DNA of 33,278 nucleotides from Desulfocapsa sp. (GTDB lineage Bacteria > Desulfobacterota > Desulfobulbia > Desulfobulbales > Desulfocapsaceae), in NCBI GenBank assembly GCA_030145625.1, contig JAQYVF010000053.1, positions 1 to 33,278 of the forward strand, in the 5' to 3' direction. How positions within the stretch are numbered: the stretch's first letter is position 1; the number at the start of each line of letters is the position of its first letter. The notes below the pieces were generated by a model. The model was not told where the DNA came from. It did not search any database and saw only the letters and a program-made list of their open reading frames with translations. The position numbers and the translations under genes were made by a program. Positions 18,128 through 25,740 of this stretch are shown piece by piece.

Positions 18128-18664
18128 TCACTCATCCTCCGGCGGATCTTCCCGCCAAGCCTCCGGCGAAATATGACTAATCAGGTAATTCCTCTGATCG
18201 GCAAAGCGGTTGATATGAAGCTTGATAATCTTCTGCACCGCAATCGAATACGAATCGGAGAAACGCTCCATGACCTTGGTAAAGGCCTCGCGACTGATGG
18301 TCAGCAGGACTACATCTGTCCAGGCCCTGGCTGAAAATGGCCAGTCAAATTCAGCCAGCAGTGCCAGTTCACCAAAGTAATTAATGGAGTCTGCACCAAG
18401 CAGCTGCAAATGGAAACGGCGTCCCTTATGACTTTGATAAATATCAACCTTACCCGACATAATAAGAAAGATGCGATCGCAACGCACATCTGCGTTTACA
18501 ATAAGATCCCCTCTATAATATTCTTCTCTTTTGGCAAGATAGGCGAACATCTTTGTGACTCCGGCCGGTGCACCGGAGAAAATAGGCAGCCTGTTTAAAA
18601 ACTCCTGTGTGCCCGTGATCTTGCTCAAGGCATTCGGATCAAGAGTCTGCTCTGGCGAGGTCAT
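18128..18664 (-). CDS. Cyclic nucleotide-binding domain protein without HTH
   Basis: A 178-residue protein with one CRP-type cyclic nucleotide-binding fold (about 25-145): FLNRLPIFSGAP, then YYRGDLIVNADVRCDRIFLIMSGKVDIY, then NYFGELALLAEFDWPFSARAWTDV, where the GELAL segment matches the phosphate-binding cassette with an Arg in SARA. The C-terminal 35 residues are too short for, and unlike, a winged-helix DNA-binding domain, so this is a regulator of protein partners rather than a transcription factor. The start is placed at 18664 (MTSPEQ) because AAAAGGAG lies 6 bases ahead; an in-frame ATG at 18715 has no such site. The gene overlaps the end of the ABC transporter gene by 26 bases, which suggests translational coupling and a shared function. 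Confidence 0.88.
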   Translation of the reverse strand: MTSPEQTLDPNALSKITGTQEFLNRLPIFSGAPAGVTKMFAYLAKREEYYRGDLIVNADVRCDRIFLIMSGKVDIYQSHKGRRFHLQLLGADSINYFGELALLAEFDWPFSARAWTDVVLLTISREAFTKVMERFSDSYSIAVQKIIKLHINRFADQRNYLISHISPEAWREDPPEDE

Positions 18665-21203
18665 AAAATGCTCCTTTTCGCTCCATGAGTTCATCATATG
18701 TTCCCTGTTCAACAATTCGTCCTGCCTTCAGAACAACGATCCGATCATACGCCGGAGTCAAGTCAAGTCGGTGGATAACGGCAATCACCGTCTTTTTTCC
18801 CTTATAGCCGGTTTCAAGCAGCCCCTGGATGCGGGCCTGGGAAGTATTGTCAAGACTAGCCGTTGCCTCATCCATTATCAGGATAGGGGCATCTTTAAGA
18901 AATGCCCTGGCAATAGCAAGCTTCTGCTTCTGACCTCCCGACAGGCGATCACCTTTGCTACCTACCTCGAAATTCAGTCCGATATCCATCACCTCATCGA
19001 GAAGCTTTTCATCCTGAAAGGCCTGTTCTGCAATATCTCGCAGTTGTTCATCAAGGATGTTTTCCGATTTCACGGCACCAAACAGGATATTATCGAGTAA
19101 AGTATGGGTGTACATGTACTCACTGGGGCAAAAAGGAATAAAATCCATTTGCTCACCGGACTTACAGGTCTTGAGACAAGGAGTCCACATCTCAAGTCCA
19201 TTGCCATGGTCTGTATCTATATGAATCACAATTTCCTGAAATCGACGTCTTGCCCCAAGAATTTTTGCCTCCATGGCAGAAGGCAAAGAGATAATAGAAT
19301 GTTTTTCGGGGATAAATCGCAGGGCCAGGATGAGCAGCAGGCGACGTGCTTCTTTATCCTTCGGTTGTGGCCCGTTCAATCTGTCAATTAGTTGGGCATA
19401 GGTTGTAAACTCTTCAAGTTCCATTGGATTATCCCGGAAGAAAAATTCATCATCCTGGAAATCGGCCAGCAGGGCAACTGACTGTGTGGCAATGGCATAG
19501 CCCAGGGTCAACAAGGGTTTTTCCAGCTTCATTTCCCGTAGCAGTTCCATGAAGCTGCTGTGATCAGGTAGGTGTTCAATGACAAATTCCCCACTTAAAC
19601 TGTCACCAAAGACGATATTGTCACGAATGCTGGAATAATAGAGATAGGCCGAAGCATCATAAAACTCAATGGACTTCTCAAAATCCTTCTTTAAGCTGGT
19701 TTGGATAATCTGCCGCATACGCAGAAATTTTTCCCTGAACGGTTTACATTGCTCGGGCGTCAGTACCGCCTGCAGACCAAAGCGAATGATATCGTCCTGT
19801 AGACCAACTTGACGGATCACAGAAAGTACTTGAGAACGGTCAGGGACATGATTCTCGTCAACTATTGCCTGGATGCCATAAAGCAGATTCTCCCGAATGG
19901 TACCCGAAAAGATAAAGGGCTGCTGGGCAATCATGGCAACATTGCTGCTGACATCAAGTTTACTGAGCTCATCCATGTGATGATTGTCAATACTAATAGT
20001 ACCCTGGCTGGCATCATAGAGCTGTGCAATGAGGAGAGAAAGCGTCGATTTTCCTGATCCGGAATAGCCAACAAAGGCGATCTGTTCATTGGCCGCAATG
20101 TCCAGGTTAATACCTTCAAGCAGTTTTATACCACTGGGAACCGAAAAGGTAATATTTTTCATGCTGATATTACCCTGGAGTGTAAACGGATCACGACTGG
20201 AAGGCAGTAAGGCATGAGCAGGATCGAGATCGAAGATCTTCATAATCTGTTGATACCTTACCTGAGCGTCCTGATAGCTTTGATAATATTCAATAATTTC
20301 CTTCCACGGATCATACACCTTTTCATAAGCGGAAAGAAAGGCCACCAGTGCACCGAGGGTGAACTGACCATTAATTGCCATGTAACCGCCCACAAGGAAA
20401 AGGATAAAAGGTCCCATGGATTGAAAAAGATTGTTGGCAAACTTAATACCATACTTAATGACAAACAATTTCTTCAACAGGGCATATAGCTGTTGAATAT
20501 AGGAAGAAAGCTTTTTCTCTTCCAGACGATAACTGGCGTTCCCATGGATCTCATGAATTCCCGAGATGGATTCGTTCACCACATTAGCCATGGATCTAGT
20601 TGTCTTAACGCGTTTTTTGTTGAGCCTGTTGTACTTTTTCTGTAGAAAAGGGATAACAATAATCTCGAGAGGATATACCCCCATGCTCAAAAGAGCCAGC
20701 AAGGGGTTGAGATTAAACATGAAGCCTATGAACACAATAAATGTAAGCACACTGGTAATGGGGATGGCAATTGCACCACCCAGGAAGAAACCGATGGCAT
20801 TCAGTTCCGCGGTCATGGCCGAGATCACAGTCCCCGGTTGCATTTTCCGATAGAACTGTAAAGGCAGCTGTAAAACGTGATGGTAAAGTTCTGTGCGCAT
20901 CTCCACCAGAATTTTCTGCCCGATATAGAGTTGCATGACATTAATGGCGTATTTCAGCAGCCCTGCAATGGTGACCGCACCTATATACAGCCCGCAATAA
21001 AGAAAAAGCAGATGCGTATCTTTGAGATAAATAGCCTGATTAATGATGCGCTTCTGCATCTCAAGGGGAAAGACCTTAAAAAAGAGACTGATGACAATAA
21101 CCAGCAACAAAAATAACTGCATGGGCCGGTGGCGCCTGAGAATCCAGTAAAAAAGTGACCGTTCGGTGATGCGGACACTGTTATCTGCTGCAGTTTTTTT
21201 CAT
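18639..21203 (-). CDS. ABC exporter (membrane domain plus ATPase) with a large insertion in the ATPase domain
   Basis: An 854-residue half-transporter of the type IV/ABC-B exporter fold. Residues 1-330 hold six predicted helices; the ATPase domain follows with Walker A GYSGSGKST (about 378-386), Q-loop QQPFIFSG (about 425), signature LSGGQKQ (about 752), Walker B ILIMDEATASLD (about 773) and the switch His in VIHRLD. Usual relatives are 570-600 residues and separate Q-loop and signature by about 55-60 residues; here the separation is about 327. Inside the extra region the post-Q-loop pattern recurs: SGTIRENLLYG (about 431), YSSIRDNIVFG (about 522) and THTLLDNILFG (about 698). All catalytic motifs are intact and the frame is uninterrupted, so the protein is probably active. 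The CNBD gene overlaps its 3' end. The substrate is unknown. Confidence 0.93.
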   Translation of the reverse strand: MKKTAADNSVRITERSLFYWILRRHRPMQLFLLLVIVISLFFKVFPLEMQKRIINQAIYLKDTHLLFLYCGLYIGAVTIAGLLKYAINVMQLYIGQKILVEMRTELYHHVLQLPLQFYRKMQPGTVISAMTAELNAIGFFLGGAIAIPITSVLTFIVFIGFMFNLNPLLALLSMGVYPLEIIVIPFLQKKYNRLNKKRVKTTRSMANVVNESISGIHEIHGNASYRLEEKKLSSYIQQLYALLKKLFVIKYGIKFANNLFQSMGPFILFLVGGYMAINGQFTLGALVAFLSAYEKVYDPWKEIIEYYQSYQDAQVRYQQIMKIFDLDPAHALLPSSRDPFTLQGNISMKNITFSVPSGIKLLEGINLDIAANEQIAFVGYSGSGKSTLSLLIAQLYDASQGTISIDNHHMDELSKLDVSSNVAMIAQQPFIFSGTIRENLLYGIQAIVDENHVPDRSQVLSVIRQVGLQDDIIRFGLQAVLTPEQCKPFREKFLRMRQIIQTSLKKDFEKSIEFYDASAYLYYSSIRDNIVFGDSLSGEFVIEHLPDHSSFMELLREMKLEKPLLTLGYAIATQSVALLADFQDDEFFFRDNPMELEEFTTYAQLIDRLNGPQPKDKEARRLLLILALRFIPEKHSIISLPSAMEAKILGARRRFQEIVIHIDTDHGNGLEMWTPCLKTCKSGEQMDFIPFCPSEYMYTHTLLDNILFGAVKSENILDEQLRDIAEQAFQDEKLLDEVMDIGLNFEVGSKGDRLSGGQKQKLAIARAFLKDAPILIMDEATASLDNTSQARIQGLLETGYKGKKTVIAVIHRLDLTPAYDRIVVLKAGRIVEQGTYDELMERKGAFYDLARADS

Positions 21204-21546
21204 GCCGGGTAAAAAATCTGAGAGGGATACCTGGAGTGGTTACAATAGATCATGCACAACTCTTTAAGAGATTGTCACTGGATTTACAAAAAATTGCAAG
21301 ATGTATTGTAACGAATTGCAAGGGAACACTCAGCAAAGCCAAACACTCTTCTCTTCTATGAGCGATTGCAACCGGCGTAAGACGATCAGGGCGTATTTAC
21401 TCTGGAATGAAGCTCTATTCCATGATACATGGTAAGAGAGCTTCTCCTTTTTTGAGAGCTCATTTTGTATTGACTTCAAAGAAGGGTTGCCAACATGAGC
21501 CACTGACCCCATCTTAAACGTTTTTTTCAGCACAGGAGTCCTTTTT
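21204..21546. other. Divergent intergenic region with repeated TTGCAA boxes and an orphan hairpin
   Basis: The 343 bases between the minus-strand ABC gene and the plus-strand 21547 gene contain two AATTGCAAG boxes (21292-21300 and 21314-21322), with a third related GATTGCAA near 21363. They may be operator half-sites for one or both promoters, but no protein can be named. A terminator-like hairpin at 21409-21453 lies further on. No coding frame of interest is present. Confidence 0.4.
21409..21453 (+). terminator. Terminator-like hairpin without an upstream gene (attenuator or small RNA end)
   Basis: An 8-base outer stem (GAAGCTCT 21409-21416 against AGAGCTTC 21437-21444) and a 5-base inner stem (CCATG against CATGG) are followed by TCC and six T residues (21448-21453). 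This is the form of a factor-independent terminator on the plus strand, yet the only gene on that strand begins 94 bases downstream. It may therefore end a short leader or small RNA started in the 21204-21400 region, or act as an attenuator. Confidence 0.5.
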
Positions 21547-22146
21547 GTGAAGAATTTGGCCTTGACCGGCATTATACTTTTTTCCCTGTTTCTCCTTTTT
21601 CTCCCCAGCATGTCCTCGGCAAAAGAGGTCCCCCATGAGGTAGGAGGGTTTGTCTTGGGCAGCAATGTCACCGACTATCCGGACATAGAGTACTCAAACT
21701 TTCTCAAAGAAGTGGTCATTTACGATTGGCACGGGTTTGACAAAGGAATCATCTCTTACGGTATTTGTGAATTCCCCGGAGAGATTGTCAGGATCAAATT
21801 GAAATATGATGATTCCAGTAAGAAGTTTTTCAAAAAACTACTAAAAAAATACAAAAAAAAATATGGTAAACCAACCGAGTGGAAGGGAGACTCCTTTGGC
21901 ATTCTCCACATCTGGAAATGGAAGTTTATTGACAAGAACAATAATCGGGTTCATATGATCCTTCAGCATAACACCAGAAACTCAAATGAAAACATAGGCA
22001 ACATGGTCAAACTCTATTATCCTGATCGGATTGAACTGGAACAGCTTTGCTTCACCAAGAAATGCAATACAGTGGCAGAAAAGAATGAAATGATGAAGCA
22101 GATGAAACCGAAAAAAGACGAATGGGATTATCTGATTCCAAAATGA
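21547..22146 (+). CDS. Uncharacterised exported protein
   Basis: The protein has 199 residues with a Sec signal peptide (MKNLALTGIILFSLFLLFLPSMSSA, cut near residue 25). The start is GTG, supported by AGGAG at 21534-21538, 8 bases upstream. The mature protein has a Lys-rich middle (SSKKFFKKLLKKYKKKYGKP), a Trp-rich stretch (ILHIWKWKFID) and two Cys near the C-terminus (QLCFTKKC) plus one in YGICEFPG. I do not recognise the family. It leads a tight three-gene group with the 22154 and 23001 genes (7-base gap, then a 20-base overlap), so a role with the PqqD-like protein is possible but unproven. It is expected in the periplasm. Confidence 0.8.
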   Translation: MKNLALTGIILFSLFLLFLPSMSSAKEVPHEVGGFVLGSNVTDYPDIEYSNFLKEVVIYDWHGFDKGIISYGICEFPGEIVRIKLKYDDSSKKFFKKLLKKYKKKYGKPTEWKGDSFGILHIWKWKFIDKNNNRVHMILQHNTRNSNENIGNMVKLYYPDRIELEQLCFTKKCNTVAEKNEMMKQMKPKKDEWDYLIPK

Positions 22147-22153
22147 TCATGCA

Positions 22154-23020
22154 GTGACACCTTTCATCAACACATGGCGGACCATTGGCTGGAACGGTCT
22201 TATTCTCTCTTGTCCTGAAAAATGGGAAACCATTGTCTCCGGCAACCGACACCTCCTCTTTGAAGAAGACTTTGCCCCGATTTTTGAATTGCGTTGGCAG
22301 AACAACAACAAAAGCCCTGCAGAATCCATTCTTCGCAACCTGCAAAAGCAAACCGGTCTCTGCAGGCAGAAACATATATCCAGCAACTGGAATCAATTAG
22401 AAAAAGTCTATGAAATCATTCCACTAACAACAGAACAAAGCGATGAACAAAAGGGGGCTCTTCTCACCTGTCGACACTGTGGCACCAGCCTCCTTCTCTA
22501 TTTTTTTCATGCCCATTCCATGCAGCATCCTGAGTTACAACAAGTCCTTTCTTCCTTGAGCTGCCATAGCCCGGAAAAAAGAGACACATTATGGTCTATC
22601 CAGGATTTTCGAATTCTGCTTCCCCACAGGTATCAACTCAGCAGTCACAGCTTTGCTGCCGGCCTGACCCGGCTCACATTTATCGACTCCGGGCTCACCA
22701 TGCATCTTTGTCGCCTTGCACAGGCCTCCCTTCGCCTGCAGACGACAACACTCTCCGAGCTCATGCTCATCCTCAGCGGAATTCCTGTTTTAAAACAAGA
22801 AATTTCCCAAAAACCCCATTCAGTAAGACACAGTAATCATCCGTCCATTTTCCGGCAGATTCTCACTCGCCTCAAACGGAAACCACCTTTTCACAAGATG
22901 ATTTTACGCCACCATCCGGAATATGATCGTCTGACCGGATTATTTTTTGAGGACAAAAAACCCATCCCCAAGGAGCAGGTCAACACCATCCTGGAAAGTT
23001 ATGAAATTTTCCCCCTCTAA
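22154..23020 (+). CDS. Uncharacterised protein in a PqqD-like gene group
   Basis: The protein has 288 residues and no signal peptide. It starts from GTG 22154, 7 bases after the preceding stop; no ribosome-binding site is visible, so translation is probably coupled. Early segments (WRTIGWNGLILSCPEKWE, then LLFEEDFAPIFELRW) look like a beta-sheet domain. A CRHCG pair of cysteines near residue 103 and several His residues could bind metal, though only a single CxxC is present. The C-terminal third is basic. I do not recognise a characterised family. Its end overlaps the PqqD-like gene by 20 bases, a strong sign that the two products work together. Confidence 0.75.
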   Translation: MTPFINTWRTIGWNGLILSCPEKWETIVSGNRHLLFEEDFAPIFELRWQNNNKSPAESILRNLQKQTGLCRQKHISSNWNQLEKVYEIIPLTTEQSDEQKGALLTCRHCGTSLLLYFFHAHSMQHPELQQVLSSLSCHSPEKRDTLWSIQDFRILLPHRYQLSSHSFAAGLTRLTFIDSGLTMHLCRLAQASLRLQTTTLSELMLILSGIPVLKQEISQKPHSVRHSNHPSIFRQILTRLKRKPPFHKMILRHHPEYDRLTGLFFEDKKPIPKEQVNTILESYEIFPL

Positions 23021-23381
23021 TCACTCCTCTTCCCTCAATCGAACTCAAGCCCTGGCGTGCGTCCCCACACAAAACGACACCATCCAATGGCAACAGCTCG
23101 ACAGTGGAGAAATCCTCTTCACCTATCCCCTTCCTCTCAATCCTTTCTTTAAAGCGCTGCATCGAAAATTTGGCAGAAGTCAGGAAGACAACCCCATCAA
23201 AAAGCTGCAACTGGATGAGATGGGAAGTTTTGTCTGGCTGCAAATTGACGGCAAGAAAACAGTGCGGAAAATCATTCGGCACTTTGCCGAAGAATACAAG
23301 GTAACTGGTCAGGAAGCAGAACACGCCGTCACAGCATTCCTTAAAACCTTAGGACAGAGAGGATTTATAGCGCTCTCTTGA
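23001..23381 (+). CDS. PqqD-like protein
   Basis: This 126-residue protein has a C-terminal half (about 68-125) with the PqqD pattern: LDEMGSFVWLQIDGKKTVRKI, then a helix (FAEEYKVTGQEAEHAVTAFL) and GFIAL at the end. PqqD-family proteins are RiPP recognition elements: they bind a leader peptide and present it to a radical SAM or other modifying enzyme. The ATG at 23001 is preferred to 22947 because the longer form adds a low-complexity basic stretch lying inside the previous gene. No radical SAM gene and no obvious precursor peptide gene is seen next to it, so it may act in something other than PQQ-type maturation. Its only close partners are the two uncharacterised genes upstream. Confidence 0.82.
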   Translation: MKFSPSNHSSSLNRTQALACVPTQNDTIQWQQLDSGEILFTYPLPLNPFFKALHRKFGRSQEDNPIKKLQLDEMGSFVWLQIDGKKTVRKIIRHFAEEYKVTGQEAEHAVTAFLKTLGQRGFIALS

Positions 23382-23813
23382 AGAGCTACGTGGTTAAAAT
23401 AACAACAGAGAAGTCGTTACCAATAGTTTGGATATCTCCCAAATGGACTGCAACAATAAGATGGACGGTGCCTGTAATAGGGGCATCGCCTGTATGAATT
23501 ACGATAATAGGGCAAACGATGCCTGTAATAGGGGGTACCTATCATAGGAATGACGACAATATGGGCATCTTCAATACACGTGTTAAACAACGCTGAAGAA
23601 ATGTATTAGCTAGTTGTATCGACGTTTTTCTTTTACATCTTTTCCGTTTTACAATGGGAGGAATGTAAAAAATTCTATTTGTGGGATAAACATGAGAACA
23701 GCACTTTAGCAAGGGAGCATACTGATTTTCATAATTTTTCGAGAAGTTACACCTACCAACAAGAAACAGCGAGGAGCCCACTTATTCAAACACCTTCATA
23801 AGGAATTCCGTGC
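23382..23813. other. Convergent intergenic region with a short Cys/Asn-rich repeat frame
   Basis: These 432 bases lie between the ends of the PqqD-like gene and the sigma-54 activator gene. Around 23443-23547 the phrase TGCCTGTAATAGGGG occurs twice with degenerate relatives between, forming a 34-codon open frame from ATG 23443 whose product repeats ACNRG (MDGACNRG... NDACNRGY). There is no convincing ribosome-binding site. The rest shows no gene. Confidence 0.35.
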
Positions 23814-25379
23814 TTAACTTGGAAATACCGATCTTTTTTTATAGGAAATCCCAAGCTTATCCATTTTCTTTCTCAAGGTATTAGGATGAATATGCAAGAG
23901 TTCCGCAGCTCCCCCAGATCCGGCAATTTTCCCCCCCGACACTTTCAATGCTTTTCTAATATGTTTTCTTATTGATTCTTCCAGAGAAGAAAGCCCTTCA
24001 GGAGATTTTTGACGTCCTGTGGTCAATATGTTTTTCTGTGATAAAATACCTAGAAAAGGCTTAAAGTCGAGGCATCCTTTCTCATGCAGAAGAAGGGCTC
24101 TTTCAACAGTGTTTTCCAATTCTCTGATGTTTCCCGGCCATCCGTAATCACATAACCGATCAAGTGCACCTGCTCCCAAGCGAGGTCGATTTTCAATCTT
24201 TAATTGCATGCATTTTTTTTCAATAAAATAATGGACAAGGGCCGGAATATCCTCCTGCCTTTGTCTAAGAGGTGGAATGTGAATGGGGAAAACATTTATC
24301 CTGTAGTAGAGATCCTGTCGGAATAAACCCTCGTCAACCATCACTTCAAGATTTCTATGGGTGGCAAAAATGAAGCGGGTATCCACTGGAATAACCTTTG
24401 TGCCACCCACCCTCTCGATTTCATGATTCTGAAGGACATGGAGGAGGCGAACCTGAGCCTGGGGAGGCAACTCACCCACCTCGTCAAGAAAGAGGCTGCC
24501 GTTGTCAGCCCGCTCAAACCGTCCCCTTTTTTGCCTGGATGCCCCAGTAAAGGCACCCTTTTCATGACCGAATAGTTCACTGTCAACAAGGCTATTGGGA
24601 ATGGCTCCACAATTTACTCTGATAAAAGGTCCCTGCTGCCGAAGTGATGAATAATGAATAGCGTTTGCTATGACATCCTTGCCCACCCCGGTTTCACCAA
24701 GAAGAAGAACAGGACTGTTTCGGCTGGCAACCTGCCTAACCTTGTCCATTACTGCTCGCAGACCAAAATCAGCTCCAATAATTTCCGCAGCAGCAAGGCC
24801 TCGAAGTTCCTGCTGTAAATAACGGTAATCATCAGAGAGCATATCTTTCAGTTTGATAATTTCCTCATGCTTAAGGGCGTTGGCCAGGGCGATGGCAAAA
24901 GGTTCCCGTAAAAGGAGGAGGAGTTCGGCATGCTCTCTGGTATAGCAGTTGTTCCCATCGATTTTTACCCCCAGCTCACCGATAAGCTTGCCTTCAAGTT
25001 CCAAGCGGAGGAACATGATAGAAATATCAGGCGACATCCCCGTCTGCTTGCAAAACTTTTTTATCCTGGGATCCTTGTCCGGTTCATTAATCATCCAGAT
25101 TGATTTAAGTCCCGGAATTTCCCGACCCTCCATTCTCCAGTCGATTTCCGGAAAGGGCAAGAAGGAGTGGGGACCCGGAGCAAATTGATCAGAGGCCGTT
25201 TGCACCACTTCAACCATGTCCAGGTCAGCTCGATAAATTGAAAGATGTATGGTGTCTACAGGAATAAAATCCTTGATATAGTCGAGAGAGCGTCTCATGC
25301 CTTCTTTTATATCAAGGGTACCGCATATCCGCACAACCGCCTGCCTAAGAAATGTATTTTTATCTTGTTTCATCTCCAT
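23814..25379 (-). CDS. GAF-domain sigma-54-dependent transcriptional activator (bacterial enhancer-binding protein)
   Basis: The activator has 521 residues. The N-terminal 185 residues form a GAF-type sensor, so it probably answers a small molecule or redox signal rather than phosphorylation. The AAA+ domain (about 200-430) has Walker A GETGVGKD (about 227-234), the sigma-54 contact loop GAFTGA (about 273-278), Walker B GSLFLDEVGELP and the RQDLYYRINVFP arginine-finger region. A Fis-type helix-turn-helix ends the protein (GGAAELLHIHPNTLRKKMDKLGI). It activates RNA polymerase with sigma-54 from upstream sites. Candidate sites lie in its own upstream region (25426-25487), and a -24/-12 promoter points away from it toward the 25741 gene. 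ATG 25373, two codons later, is an equally possible start. Confidence 0.94.
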   Translation of the reverse strand: MEMKQDKNTFLRQAVVRICGTLDIKEGMRRSLDYIKDFIPVDTIHLSIYRADLDMVEVVQTASDQFAPGPHSFLPFPEIDWRMEGREIPGLKSIWMINEPDKDPRIKKFCKQTGMSPDISIMFLRLELEGKLIGELGVKIDGNNCYTREHAELLLLLREPFAIALANALKHEEIIKLKDMLSDDYRYLQQELRGLAAAEIIGADFGLRAVMDKVRQVASRNSPVLLLGETGVGKDVIANAIHYSSLRQQGPFIRVNCGAIPNSLVDSELFGHEKGAFTGASRQKRGRFERADNGSLFLDEVGELPPQAQVRLLHVLQNHEIERVGGTKVIPVDTRFIFATHRNLEVMVDEGLFRQDLYYRINVFPIHIPPLRQRQEDIPALVHYFIEKKCMQLKIENRPRLGAGALDRLCDYGWPGNIRELENTVERALLLHEKGCLDFKPFLGILSQKNILTTGRQKSPEGLSSLEESIRKHIRKALKVSGGKIAGSGGAAELLHIHPNTLRKKMDKLGISYKKRSVFPS

Positions 25380-25425
25380 CCATCACTATTCAAAAACAAA
25401 ACCACATCATCCCATAAAAACATTC

Positions 25426-25437
25426 ACCCTATAGGGT
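25426..25437. promoter_or_regulatory. Perfect palindrome, candidate activator-binding site 1
   Basis: ACCCTATAGGGT is a perfect 12-base palindrome located 47 bases ahead of the activator start and centred 112 bases upstream of the -24 GG of the sigma-54 promoter at 25542. It is the best copy of a motif that recurs twice in the next 50 bases. The position suits an enhancer site for the divergent regulator. Confidence 0.6.
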
Positions 25438-25453
25438 AAAAATCCACATTTAT

Positions 25454-25487
25454 ACCCCATGGCGCATAACAAAACACCCCATAGGGT
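25454..25487. promoter_or_regulatory. Candidate activator-binding sites 2 and 3
   Basis: ACCCCATAGGGT (25476-25487) differs from site 1 at one base and is followed by the same TAAA. Between the two lies a half-match, ACCCCATGGCGC (25454-25465). Site centres fall 28 and 22 bases apart. Together with site 1 they form an array typical of enhancer-binding protein targets. Autoregulation of the activator gene is also possible. Confidence 0.5.
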
Positions 25488-25541
25488 AAACCACGAGTTC
25501 AATAAACATACAACTATTAGAATTTTCAATAGAAATATGAT

Positions 25542-25557
25542 TGGCACAGATATAGCT
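25542..25557 (+). promoter_or_regulatory. Sigma-54 (-24/-12) promoter
   Basis: TGGCACAGATATAGCT matches the TGGCAC-N5-TTGC consensus with GG at 25543-25544 and GC exactly 12 bases later at 25555-25556. One base of the -12 element deviates (TAGC for TTGC). It reads toward the 25741 gene, with a transcription start expected near 25568, just inside the repeat element copy at 25566. Confidence 0.65.
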
Positions 25558-25565
25558 AGTATTAA

Positions 25566-25705
25566 GGGTACCTTGAAAATTAGAATTTTCGTTCAAAATC
25601 GAGACATGAGGAAAATTTTACCATAGGCATATGCTTGATATTCCGAGGATACAATTTATCTCATAACGAAGAGTTTGGGCGAAAAGGCAATTTTGCAAGG
25701 TGGCC
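25566..25705 (+). repeat. Short interspersed element, copy 1 (MITE-like)
   Basis: A 140-base noncoding element starting GGGTACCTTGAAAA and ending TTTTGCAAGGTGGCC; the ends are imperfect inverted repeats of each other (shared core ACCTTG-AAAA). TTAA flanks both sides, consistent with a 4-base target duplication. It shares long near-identical blocks with copy 3 (28954), such as GATATTCCGAGGATA and CATAACGAAGAGTTTGGGC, and weaker ones with copy 2 (26188). It occupies most of the predicted leader of the 25741 gene. Confidence 0.78.
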
Positions 25706-25740
25706 TTAAGTTATAGAAAACATGGAGGCGTAAATACATT

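Noticed and set aside
18665-18715. Longer N-terminus for the CNBD protein starting at 18715
   Set aside because: It has no ribosome-binding site; AAAAGGAG stands ahead of 18664, and the extra residues show no family likeness.
23443-23570. Possible CRISPR array because of repeated TGCCTGTAATAGGGG
   Set aside because: Only two exact copies occur, the spacing is irregular, the repeats are short, and no cas gene is near.
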